Assembly: GCF_007827045.1 (NCBI RefSeq)
Contig: NZ_RPFW01000005.1
Span: 515,835 to 579,834, forward strand
Direction: 5' to 3'
Origin: Trebonia kvetii
Lineage (GTDB): Bacteria > Actinomycetota > Actinomycetes > Streptosporangiales > Streptosporangiaceae
DNA length: 64,000 nt
The notes under the pieces were generated by a model, which saw only the letters and a list, made by a program, of their open reading frames with translations, was not told where the DNA came from and did no database searches. Position 1 is the stretch's first letter; each line of letters opens with the position of its first letter. The position numbers were made by a program, and so were the translations under genes. Positions 48,507-55,923 of the stretch are shown piece after piece.

Positions 48507-49322
48507 CTAGCTCGTGCGGGTCCGCCGGGGCGGCAGCGGGAAGAAGCCGCTCGTCTGCTTGAGGTACGCGGCGTACGCGTCGCCCTTGCTGCGCAGCATC
48601 CGCCGTTCGAGCAGCGCCTTGCCGCTGAACTTGAGCAGCAGCACGGTCATCAGCACGGGGGAGAACACGGTGGCAAGGCCGATCGGGCTGCCGAGCGCGA
48701 GCAGCCACAGCCCTGCCCAGACGCAGGAGTCGCCGAAGTAGTTCGGGTGCCTGGTCCACGCCCAAAGACCGCGGTCCATGACCTTGCCGCGGTTCGCCGG
48801 GTCGGCCCTGAACCTGGTCAGCTGCCAGTCGCCGACCGACTCGAAGGCCAGGCCGACGGCCCATACGACGATGCCGATGACGCCGAGCACGCCAAGGGGC
48901 GCGTGCTCGTACATGGCCGCCTGCACCGGGATGGACACCAGCCACATCAGCATGCCCTGCAGGCCGTAGACCTTGCGGACGAGGAACACGATCAGGTTGC
49001 CCCGCTTGTGCCGCATGAGGGACGTGTAGCGGGGGTCCTCGCCGTGGCCCAGGTTGCGGCGGCCGATGTACGCGCCGAGCCGCAGCCCCCAGACGGCGGT
49101 CAGGACGAGCACCACGAGCCGCCTGCCGCCGTCGCCGCCCGAGCCGGCCGACAGGCCGTAGCTGACCGCGGCGATGACGACGAACCCGGGACCCCAGACG
49201 ATGTCGATGATGGACTGGTTCTTGATCGCGATCGCGACGGCCATCAGCGCCGCCATCACCGCCACCACGGCGGCCGCGGTCACGCCGAGGTTGACGCCGA
49301 AGTCACCCCAGGGAAAAGGCAT
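48507..49322 (-). CDS. DUF1295 (steroid 5-alpha-reductase-like) membrane protein
   Basis: 271 residues with about six helices. IDIVWGPGFVVIAAVSYG, LRLGAYIGRRNLGHGEDPRY and the C-terminal LWAWTRHPNYFGDSCVWAGLWLLAL and KGDAYAAYLKQTSGFFPLPPR are the hallmarks of DUF1295, related to steroid 5-alpha reductases and isoprenylcysteine methyltransferases. ATG 49322 is 8 bp after the stop of the SDR gene, so the two form an operon. Reduction of a steroid- or lipid-like enone is plausible but unproven. Confidence 0.9.
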   Translation of the reverse strand: MPFPWGDFGVNLGVTAAAVVAVMAALMAVAIAIKNQSIIDIVWGPGFVVIAAVSYGLSAGSGGDGGRRLVVLVLTAVWGLRLGAYIGRRNLGHGEDPRYTSLMRHKRGNLIVFLVRKVYGLQGMLMWLVSIPVQAAMYEHAPLGVLGVIGIVVWAVGLAFESVGDWQLTRFRADPANRGKVMDRGLWAWTRHPNYFGDSCVWAGLWLLALGSPIGLATVFSPVLMTVLLLKFSGKALLERRMLRSKGDAYAAYLKQTSGFFPLPPRRTRTS

Positions 49323-49330
49323 CGTGCTCC

Positions 49331-50218
49331 TTACTTAAGGTCTGCGGCCAGGCTCTGGAACGCGTCCTGCGCCTCGGCGAACGTGTTACGGGCGCCCTCG
49401 CTGCTCGTCTTGAGCAGGCTTGCCAGGTCCGCCGGCTCGATGTCGCCGCCGGGGAACGTGACCGTCATGCCCTCGGACGTCTCGGCGTACCTGACGCCGT
49501 TCGCCCCGGCCACCACGGTCGCGCCGTTGATCTGGCTCCGCGGGTGGACGAGGGCCGCCGCCACCGGCGCGACGGAGTCGGCCGCCATCAGCGCGGCGTA
49601 CCGCTGGTCCATGCCGTGCGCCGTCATCTGGGTGGTCGCGTAGGGGAGCAGCACGTTGGTGTAGACGCGGCGCGCCGCGCCCTCGACCGCGACGGTCTTG
49701 GCCAGCGCGATGACCGCGCCCTTGCTCGCCGCGTAGGCGGACACGGTCGGCTCGCCGAACAGGCCCGCGATCGACGACACCATGAGGATGCGGCCGTGGC
49801 CTGCCCCGCGCATCACCCGCGCGGCGGCGGAGGCGACAAGCACCGTGCCGAGCACGTTCACGTCGAGCACCTGACGGAAGTTGTCCAGCGTCGCCTTGTG
49901 GAACATCTGCGGCCTGCTGATCCCCGCGCTGGTGATGAGGATGTCCAGACGGCCCCACGCGCCGAGCGCGAGTTCTACCATGCCGTCCGCCGAGGCGGGG
50001 TCCTCGACCGCGCCGTGATGCGCCACCGCCACGCCGCCCGCGGCCACGATCTCCGTGACCACGTGGTCGGCCGGGCCGCGCCCGTCGGCGTCGACCTCGC
50101 GGTTGCGGTTGTTGACGAGGACGCGGACGCCGCGCCGCGCGAGGTCAAGGGCGAAGGCGCGGCCAAGACCCTTGCCGCCGCCGGTAACGATGGCGACCTG
50201 CTCGCCCCATGCGCCCAT
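49331..50218 (-). CDS. SDR oxidoreductase (multifunctional-enzyme-2-like)
   Basis: 295 residues. QVAIVTGGGKGLGRAFALDLARRGVRVLVNNRNREVD resembles the peroxisomal MFE-2 dehydrogenase opening (conserved VNN after the second strand). TSAG, VSSIAG and YAASKGAV provide the active-site Ser/Tyr/Lys. The unusual C-terminal extension PGGDIEPADLASLLKTSSEGARNTFAEAQDAFQSLAADLK is also seen in 3-hydroxyacyl-CoA-like SDRs. First gene of a two-gene operon with DUF1295; divergent from the thiolase, together suggesting beta-oxidation of a lipid or terpenoid side chain. Confidence 0.88.
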   Translation of the reverse strand: MGAWGEQVAIVTGGGKGLGRAFALDLARRGVRVLVNNRNREVDADGRGPADHVVTEIVAAGGVAVAHHGAVEDPASADGMVELALGAWGRLDILITSAGISRPQMFHKATLDNFRQVLDVNVLGTVLVASAAARVMRGAGHGRILMVSSIAGLFGEPTVSAYAASKGAVIALAKTVAVEGAARRVYTNVLLPYATTQMTAHGMDQRYAALMAADSVAPVAAALVHPRSQINGATVVAGANGVRYAETSEGMTVTFPGGDIEPADLASLLKTSSEGARNTFAEAQDAFQSLAADLK

Positions 50219-50349
50219 GCACTCTGCCCTTCCCTAGAATCTCTGTTAGTTGTAGTGTAGTTTTGCCGCGGTGGCAAGCGTCTTGCATGCCCTGGGTAAT
50301 AGGCACTGTGTGATAGGCACTGCGCGAGCGTGGAAGGGAGTTGGGTCGG

Positions 50350-51567
50350 ATGGCTCAGCCGGACGTCTGGGTGCTCGGCGGCTACCAGTCGGACTTCGCC
50401 AGGAACCTGCATCGCGAGGGCAAGGACTTCGCCGACCTGGCTGCGGAGGTGGTGCAGGGAACTCTCGCGGCCGCGTCTGTCGACGCCGGGCAGATCGGCG
50501 TGATCCACGTCGGCAACGCCTTCGGCCAGCTGTTCGCCGGCCAGGGACACCTCGGCGCGATGCCGGCCACCGTCCACCCCGGCCTGTGGGGCGTGCCCGC
50601 CGCCAGGCACGAGGCCGCCTGTGCCTCCGGCAGCATCGCCGCGCTCGCGGCCATGGCCGACCTGCGCGCGGGCAACTACGACGCCGCCCTCGTCCTCGGC
50701 CTCGAGCTGGAGAAGACGGTCAGCGGCGATCAGGCCGCCAGGCACCTCGGCGCGGCCGCGTTGATCGGCCACGAGGGCCAGGACGCGACCTTTATGTGGC
50801 CCTACATGTTCGACAAGATCCTTGATGAATACGACCATCGCTACGGCGTCGACCAGGCTCACCTGACCAGGATCGCCGAGGTCAACCTCGGCAACGCCAG
50901 GCGTAACCCGAACGCGCAGACCCGCGGCTGGACCGTGCCCGAGCTCGGGCCCGGCGGCGATCCGGCGGCGAATCCTCCCGTTGAGGGCCGGATCAGGCGG
51001 TTCGACTGCAGTCAGGTCACCGACGGCGGCGCGGGCGTCGTGCTTGTCTCCGCTGAGTTCCTTGCCCGTAACCCGTCGGCCAGGCCGATCGCGCGGATCG
51101 CGGGCTGGGGCCACAAGACGGTCGGCATCGGGATCGGGCAGAAGCTCGAGCGCTCCGCCGGCCAGCCGTACGTGATGCCGCACCTGCGGCAGGCGGTGCA
51201 CGAGGCGTTCGACCGCGCGCGGGTCACCCTCGACGACATCGGCGCACTTGAGACGCACGACTGCTTCACCCCGAGCGAGTACCTGGCCATCGACCACATC
51301 GGCCTGACCGGGCCGGGCGAGTCGTGGAAGGCGGTCGAGGACGGCGAGATCGAGATCGGCGGACGGCTGCCGATCAACCCGAGCGGCGGCCTGATCGGTG
51401 GCGGCCACCCGGTCGGCGCCTCCGGTGTCCGCATGCTCCTGGACGCCAGCAAGCAGGTCAGCGGCACGGCGGGGGAATACCAGGTCGAGGGGATCGACAC
51501 CGCCGCCACCCTTAACTTCGGCGGGTCGACCGCCACCACCGTCAGCTTCGTGGTGACGGCGGGCTGA
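50350..51567 (+). CDS. SCP2-type thiolase (acetyl-CoA acetyltransferase family)
   Basis: 405 residues. VWVLGGYQSDFARNLHREGKDFADL opens the fold; the nucleophilic Cys lies in HEAACASGSIAALAAMADL; ALETHDCFTPSEYLAIDHIGL and LPINPSGGLIGGGHPVGASGVRMLLD carry the distal His/Cys-type catalytic residues. This is the thiolase subgroup that cleaves 3-oxoacyl-CoA of branched or sterol-derived chains. ATG 50350 is behind GGAAGGGAG; the upstream TTG 50341 is unlikely. It is 37 bp upstream of the carotenoid oxygenase gene, an apparent operon. Confidence 0.9.
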   Translation: MAQPDVWVLGGYQSDFARNLHREGKDFADLAAEVVQGTLAAASVDAGQIGVIHVGNAFGQLFAGQGHLGAMPATVHPGLWGVPAARHEAACASGSIAALAAMADLRAGNYDAALVLGLELEKTVSGDQAARHLGAAALIGHEGQDATFMWPYMFDKILDEYDHRYGVDQAHLTRIAEVNLGNARRNPNAQTRGWTVPELGPGGDPAANPPVEGRIRRFDCSQVTDGGAGVVLVSAEFLARNPSARPIARIAGWGHKTVGIGIGQKLERSAGQPYVMPHLRQAVHEAFDRARVTLDDIGALETHDCFTPSEYLAIDHIGLTGPGESWKAVEDGEIEIGGRLPINPSGGLIGGGHPVGASGVRMLLDASKQVSGTAGEYQVEGIDTAATLNFGGSTATTVSFVVTAG

Positions 51568-51604
51568 CCTGCCGGCCATCGTTTTACCGACGAGAGGAAC
51601 CACC

Positions 51605-53119
51605 GTGAATGTCGAGCTGGTCGGCCGCATCCTGTCGACCCTGCCGGAAGACGACGACCACCCCTACCGGACCGGGCCCTGGCGCCCGCAGGTCCGCGAG
51701 TGGAACGCGGACGACCTTCAGGTGGTTGCGGGCGAGATCCCGGCAGACCTCGACGGCGTCTACCTGCGCAACACGGAGAATCCGGTTCACCCGGCCAAGA
51801 AGTTCTACCACCCGTTCGATGGCGACGGAATGATCCACGTGGTCGGGTTCCGTGACGGCCGTGCGTTCTACCGCAACCGTTACGTCCGCACCGACGGCCT
51901 GCGAGCCGAGATGGAAGCGGGCGGGGTGCTGTGGGCGGGCATCTCCGAGCAGCCGACGGTCGCGGAGCGGGACGGCTGGGGCGCGCGAACCCGGATGAAG
52001 GACGCCTCGAGCACCGACGTGGTGGTGCACCGCGGCGTCGCCCTGACCAGCTTCTACCAGTGCGGCGACCTGTACAGGCTCGATCCGTTCTCGCTGGCTG
52101 ACCTGGGCAAGGAGGGCTGGAACGGGCACTTTCCGCTCGACTGGGGCGTGTCCGCGCACCCGAAGGTCGACGAGCGAACCGGCGAGATGCTGTTCTTCAA
52201 CTACAGCAAGGAAGCCCCGTACATGAAGTACGGCGTGGTCGACGAGAACAACGACCTCGTGCACTACGTGGACGTGCCGCTGCCAGGCCCGCGCCTGCCG
52301 CACGACATGGCGTTCACCGAGAACTACGCCATTCTCAACGACTTCCCGTTGTTCTGGGACGAGGCGCTGCTCGCGAAGAACATCCACGCGCCCAAGTTCC
52401 ACCGCGACATGCCGTCGCGCTTCGCGGTCATCCCCCGCCGGGGCGGCACCGAGCAGATCCGCTGGTTCGAGGCCGAGGCCACCTACACCCTGCACTTCGT
52501 CAACGCCTACGAAGAGGGCGACGAGATCATCCTCGACGGCTTCTTCCAGGGCGACCCGGAGCCGGGCGACGTCCCCGGCAGCGACAAGTGGGACCGCGCC
52601 TTCCGCTTCCTCGCCCTCGACCGGCTGCAGACGCGGCTGCACCGCTGGCGGCTCAACCTCAGCACCGGCCTGGTGAAGGAGCAGCAGCTCACCGACTCCA
52701 TCACCGAGTTCGGCATGCTGAACGGACGCCACGCCGGCCTGGGCTACCGCTATGCCTACGCCGCCACCGGCAAGGACGGCTGGTTCCTGTTCGATGGCCT
52801 GGTCCGCCACGACCTGAAGGACGGCACCGAGGAGCGCTACGCGTTCGCGGACGGCGTGTACGGGAGCGAGACCGCCATGGCCCCGCGGGTCGGCAGCGCC
52901 GCCGAGGACGACGGCTACCTGGTCACCCTCACCACCGACATGAACGAGGACGCCTCCTACTGCCTGGTCTTCGACGCGGCCCGGGTCGCCGACGGGCCCG
53001 TCTGCCAGCTGCGCCTGCCCGAGCGGATCTCCAGCGGCACCCACTCGACGTGGGCGCCGGGCGCGGAACTGCGCCGCTGGCAGACCGCGGACAACGCCGC
53101 GGCGGCGATCGGGCTGTAA
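51605..53119 (+). CDS. carotenoid oxygenase (retinal pigment epithelial membrane protein family)
   Basis: 504 residues. LDGVYLRNTENPVHP...YHPFDGDGMIHVVGFRDGRAFYRNRYVRT is the carotenoid cleavage dioxygenase opening. The four iron-binding histidines are in SAHPKVD, LPHDMAFT, YTLHFVNAYEE and SGTHSTWAPG. It cleaves a conjugated or aryl-alkene double bond with O2; lignostilbene and apocarotenoid substrates are both possible. GTG 51605 follows GAGAGGA. The stop codon TAA lies within GCTGTAAAACCG, a 12-mer repeated three times here, and a truncated gene abuts it, so the last few residues may be non-native. Confidence 0.9.
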   Translation: MNVELVGRILSTLPEDDDHPYRTGPWRPQVREWNADDLQVVAGEIPADLDGVYLRNTENPVHPAKKFYHPFDGDGMIHVVGFRDGRAFYRNRYVRTDGLRAEMEAGGVLWAGISEQPTVAERDGWGARTRMKDASSTDVVVHRGVALTSFYQCGDLYRLDPFSLADLGKEGWNGHFPLDWGVSAHPKVDERTGEMLFFNYSKEAPYMKYGVVDENNDLVHYVDVPLPGPRLPHDMAFTENYAILNDFPLFWDEALLAKNIHAPKFHRDMPSRFAVIPRRGGTEQIRWFEAEATYTLHFVNAYEEGDEIILDGFFQGDPEPGDVPGSDKWDRAFRFLALDRLQTRLHRWRLNLSTGLVKEQQLTDSITEFGMLNGRHAGLGYRYAYAATGKDGWFLFDGLVRHDLKDGTEERYAFADGVYGSETAMAPRVGSAAEDDGYLVTLTTDMNEDASYCLVFDAARVADGPVCQLRLPERISSGTHSTWAPGAELRRWQTADNAAAAIGL

Positions 53120-53124
53120 AACCG
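53113..53124. repeat. GCTGTAAAACCG repeat, copy A
   Basis: First of three identical 12-mers (others at 54223 and 55927, same strand). This copy includes the stop codon of the carotenoid oxygenase and borders the 3'-truncated SnoaL-like remnant. Confidence 0.7.
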
Positions 53125-53154
53125 TCGCGGGCGCGCACGCTCGGTGAGCCTATG

Positions 53155-53394
53155 CCGGGGGGCTCGTGCCACGGTCTTGTCACCACTGGCGAGCACATCT
53201 TGGGCGTCCATGCGCAGATCAGGGAATGCTGCCCGGTACATCCGGAAGAACTTCAGTACGCCCTCCTTCGTGGGCGGGAAACCGGGCGTCTCCTCGTGCT
53301 CGACGAAATCGTCGGCCAGCAAGGCGCCGAACCCTTCGATGTCTCCCACGTTGATCCGGTCGTAAGAACTTCTCATCGTTGCCGAGTGGTCCAT
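53155..53394 (-). pseudogene. SnoaL-like ester-cyclase fold protein, 3'-truncated
   Basis: From ATG 53394 the frame gives MRSSYDRINVGDIEGFGALLADDFVEHEETPGFPPTKEGVLKFFRMYRAAFPDLRMDAQDVLASGDKTVAR, the first half of a SnoaL-like cyclase. The expected second half (TGTHxGEFxGxxPTG) is absent; after about 53164 the frame is Arg/Pro-rich and runs antisense through the end of the carotenoid oxygenase to a stop at 52957. The junction lies beside the first GCTGTAAAACCG copy. Probably non-functional. Confidence 0.8.
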
Positions 53395-53598
53395 CGTCGT
53401 CCCTTCATTCTCGCGGGTGAAGCGTGCAAACCCAGGCGAGAGCGGCGCCCGCGAGCCTCCCTCCATACGGCCTGTGTCCGTCGAGGCGAGAGCCAGCCTC
53501 TGCACCGCCGGGCCGCCCCAAGGGCCGCAACACCCATTGACCAGGCACTCTTGCGGCGACGAGGCCTAAACCAGTACCGTCCCGGTACAGCCGTCCTA

Positions 53599-53614
53599 CC
53601 CGCCCGTGGGCGGG
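53599..53614. promoter_or_regulatory. tight GC hairpin in the leader of the small protein gene
   Basis: CCCGCCC (53599-53605) and GGGCGGG (53608-53614) have a 2-base gap, 20 bp upstream of the ATG at 53635. The 240-bp gap 53395-53634 contains no recognisable gene. The hairpin could be a terminator for upstream transcription or a leader structure. Confidence 0.35.
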
Positions 53615-53634
53615 ACCAGACGAACGGGGAAATA

Positions 53635-53907
53635 ATGGCAACGATTCTCGCTTTCCACGAGGTCGATGACGTGGAGCACTGGCTTCGCTCACCGAAGCGG
53701 CAAGAGATCTTCGGCCCCTTGGGCATCACGGGCCGGCTCTTCACCGACCCTGCCAAGACCAACCGGGTGGGGCTGGTCGTGGAAATCCCGGACATGGAGA
53801 CCTTCCAGCGGCTCATGCAGTCCGACGAGGCGGCCGAGGCCATGAGAGCCGATGGGGTCCGGCCCGACACGCTCGTGTTGCTCGAGGAGGCTTCGGAGCA
53901 CCTTTAG
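53635..53907 (+). CDS. small conserved-type protein of unknown function
   Basis: 90 residues, complete from ATG 53635 (GGGG upstream). MATILAFHEVDDVEHWLRSPKRQEIFGPLGITGRLFTDPAKTNRVGLVVEIPDMETFQRLMQSDEAAEAMRADGV has the alternating strand/helix pattern of a small ferredoxin-like (dimeric alpha/beta barrel) protein, similar in feel to monooxygenase- or DUF-type barrels. No catalytic residue can be named. Codon use is like its neighbours, so it is probably real. Confidence 0.7.
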   Translation: MATILAFHEVDDVEHWLRSPKRQEIFGPLGITGRLFTDPAKTNRVGLVVEIPDMETFQRLMQSDEAAEAMRADGVRPDTLVLLEEASEHL

Positions 53908-54319
53908 GATAGGCGGATCCGGCGCGAGTATCCGGCCTGGATTGCTTACTCAACGTGAGCGCGGATCGCTGAGCATGTGCTCCAGTGGATCCGGGCGACC
54001 TGGTGAACTGGCCCGCGCAGCTCAGAGGCAAGGGGCCGGGCTAAACGGTCAGCGTAACCGCTCCCACCGGGCCTGTCTGTGACGTCATCCGCTCCCGTCC
54101 GTGGCCCGTACGGCCCCGGAATCTGGCGCCCACGGACGTATAGCGGACGACGGCGGCCCGGAAACGAGCCTCGGACAGTGTCTGCGCTGGTCAGCAGGGT
54201 TCGTCTCGGCTTGGAGCGCTGGGCTGTAAAACCGCCGGCTCAGCCTGCGAGGGGTTTGAAGGTGGGAAAGGCCGGTGATGGGAGGTCAAAAGCACCGATT
54301 ACCACGGGGGGACCAGAAC
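53908..54319. other. 412-bp non-coding stretch with strong RNA-like stem
   Basis: No convincing gene. Arms CGTCCGTGG (54096-54104) and CCACGGACG (54130-54138) enclose the palindrome CCGTACGG (54106-54113). Further short GC stems and purine-rich loops (GGCCCGGAAACGAGCC, GGTGGGAAAGGCC) lie between 54140 and 54290, and the second GCTGTAAAACCG copy is at 54223. It could be a long structured leader of the following gene, the remnant of a structured mobile RNA element, or an unannotated ncRNA. Confidence 0.4.
54223..54234. repeat. GCTGTAAAACCG repeat, copy B
   Basis: Second identical 12-mer, within the structured non-coding stretch 86 bp upstream of the ATG at 54320. It shares GGGCTGTAAAACCG with copy A. 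Confidence 0.7.
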
Positions 54320-55042
54320 ATGTCTTCAGTAGCCGGCGGCACGTTGGACCTGGATGCGCTGCGCCAGGGGATGGAAGGCCGCGATCTCGAGGCCGTGATG
54401 AGCCTGTACGCCGACGATGCCGAGATTTCCATCGTCGATCAGCGGCACTCGCCCAGCCATCCGCAGGTCCTGCACGGCCGAGATCAGATTCGGATGTTCA
54501 TGTCGGATGTATTCGGCAGGGATATCACCCACCACGTGGACCACATCGTGGCTGGAAACGGCACTGTCTCCTTCCTGGAGCGTTGTGAGTACCCGGACGG
54601 CTCTCGGGTGCTCGCCTCGACGGTCCTCGATGTTGACGCGGGCCGCATCGTCAGGCAGGAAGAAGTACAGGCATGGGACGCGGGCATGCCGGAACCCGGG
54701 TACCGGGACTTCGCGCAGCCGGACGAGGTGCGCACCTTCGAGAAGGGGCGAATGGAGCTAATCCACACGCCGGCCGGGGACGTCGGGCGGATGGTGCTCT
54801 CACCCGGCTGGCGATGGTCGGAGCATGTACGGCCGATCGCCGGCACCGAGTTGTGCCAGGCGGCACATACCGGCTACCAGCTCTCTGGGCGGATGCGGAT
54901 CCAGCTTGCCGACGGGACGACGTTCGATGCCGGACCGGGCCAGGTCGGCAGTGTGCCGCCGGGCCATGACGCGTGGGTGATCGGCGACGAGACGGTGGTG
55001 CTGCTCGACTGGGCGGGCGCCACCAACTACGCGCAGGGTTAG
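54320..55042 (+). CDS. SnoaL-like plus cupin two-domain protein
   Basis: 240 residues. The N-terminal half (LDALRQGMEGRDLEAVMSLYADDAEISIVDQRHSPSHPQVLHGRDQIRMFMSDVFGRDITHHVDHIVAGNGTVSFLERCEYPDGSRVLASTVLDVDAGRIVRQEEV) is a SnoaL/NTF2-like domain. The C-terminal half (LSPGWRWSEHVRPIAGTELCQAAHTGYQLSGRMRIQLADGTTFDAGPGQVGSVPPGHDAWVIGDETVVLLDW) is a cupin with possible metal-binding His residues. ATG 54320 is behind GGGGGGA. Fusions of these folds are uncommon; the activity is unknown. Confidence 0.82.
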   Translation: MSSVAGGTLDLDALRQGMEGRDLEAVMSLYADDAEISIVDQRHSPSHPQVLHGRDQIRMFMSDVFGRDITHHVDHIVAGNGTVSFLERCEYPDGSRVLASTVLDVDAGRIVRQEEVQAWDAGMPEPGYRDFAQPDEVRTFEKGRMELIHTPAGDVGRMVLSPGWRWSEHVRPIAGTELCQAAHTGYQLSGRMRIQLADGTTFDAGPGQVGSVPPGHDAWVIGDETVVLLDWAGATNYAQG

Positions 55043-55125
55043 CCGACCGTAGACGGGCCGCGGCAGGACGTCCGGCTCCTTCGCTGTGGCGTCACCGGGA
55101 TCCAGCCAACCGGGGGGTACACGGG

Positions 55126-55923
55126 ATGCTTTCACCGAGGGCAATTTACGGCGAGATCTTCAGCAACGACGAGGCGTTCCGCCTGTTCTGCTCCATCGCG
55201 GCGAGCGGCGAGGCCCAGGGAGGCTGGGAGAACGGCAGGATCGCCGCGCTGGTGCCTGAGTCTCTCAGTGACCTCGCGCCCAAGATCGCCAGGCACGGGG
55301 CCGACGAGGACAAGCACGGGCGCATCTTCAGCGCGCTGCTGCGGAAGCGGGGCCTCACCCCGGTGCCGGTGCCCGCCGATGCCGACTACACCATGCGGCT
55401 CGAGCGCACGGGCATCGGCCTAGCGCACAGCAAGCTGCGCGCCGCCCGGCCGTTGACCGAGGCGGACGTCATCGCCTACCTGACGCACAGCCGGGTGACC
55501 GAGCAGCGGGCGTCCGAGCAGATGCGGTCATTGCGCCGGCACTCGGCGGACCACGCCGACGTCAGCCGGGCGGTGGCAGTGATCTCCGCCGACGAGGACA
55601 ACCACCTGGCCTACTGCCATGAGGAACTGCTCCGGCTCGCCGCGGCAGGCCATCGCCGCGACATCGAGTCCGCCCTGCGTGCTACCGCCCGCGCCGAGAT
55701 CGCGGTCTACCGCGACGTGAGCAAGGCGGTCATGGCCAACCTGGGACGGACGCTGGGCTGGCCGAGGGCCAAGCGCGTCATCCTCGCCAGGGGAATCGAC
55801 GCGGTCTACCACTACGAGCGGCTCGGCGGCTGGCACCGCATGGTCACCCTGCGGATGCCTGCCCGCCGTGACCCGCTCGGCACGCCCGCTTCCGCCGCAC
55901 CCACGGCGCACCACGGCGCGTAA
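55126..55923 (+). CDS. ferritin-like (di-iron) domain protein
   Basis: 265 residues, mostly helical. RLFCSIAASGEAQGGWENGRI, IARHGADEDKHGRIFSALL, SRVTEQRASEQMRSLRRH and VAVISADEDNHLAYCHEELLRL give the Glu and (E/D)xxH pairs spaced as in a ferritin-like four-helix di-iron site. RAEIAVYRDVSKAVMANLGRTLGWPRAKRVILARGIDAVYHYERLGGW follows. ATG 55126. It may oxidise a substrate with O2 or store iron. Its last 80 bp overlap the run-on end of the convergent hydrolase gene. Confidence 0.8.
   Translation: MLSPRAIYGEIFSNDEAFRLFCSIAASGEAQGGWENGRIAALVPESLSDLAPKIARHGADEDKHGRIFSALLRKRGLTPVPVPADADYTMRLERTGIGLAHSKLRAARPLTEADVIAYLTHSRVTEQRASEQMRSLRRHSADHADVSRAVAVISADEDNHLAYCHEELLRLAAAGHRRDIESALRATARAEIAVYRDVSKAVMANLGRTLGWPRAKRVILARGIDAVYHYERLGGWHRMVTLRMPARRDPLGTPASAAPTAHHGA

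Noticed and set aside
50249..50272. AACTACACTACAACTAAC between SDR and thiolase as a KstR-type site
   Set aside because: It is a direct-repeat-like AC-rich string without the required inverted halves.
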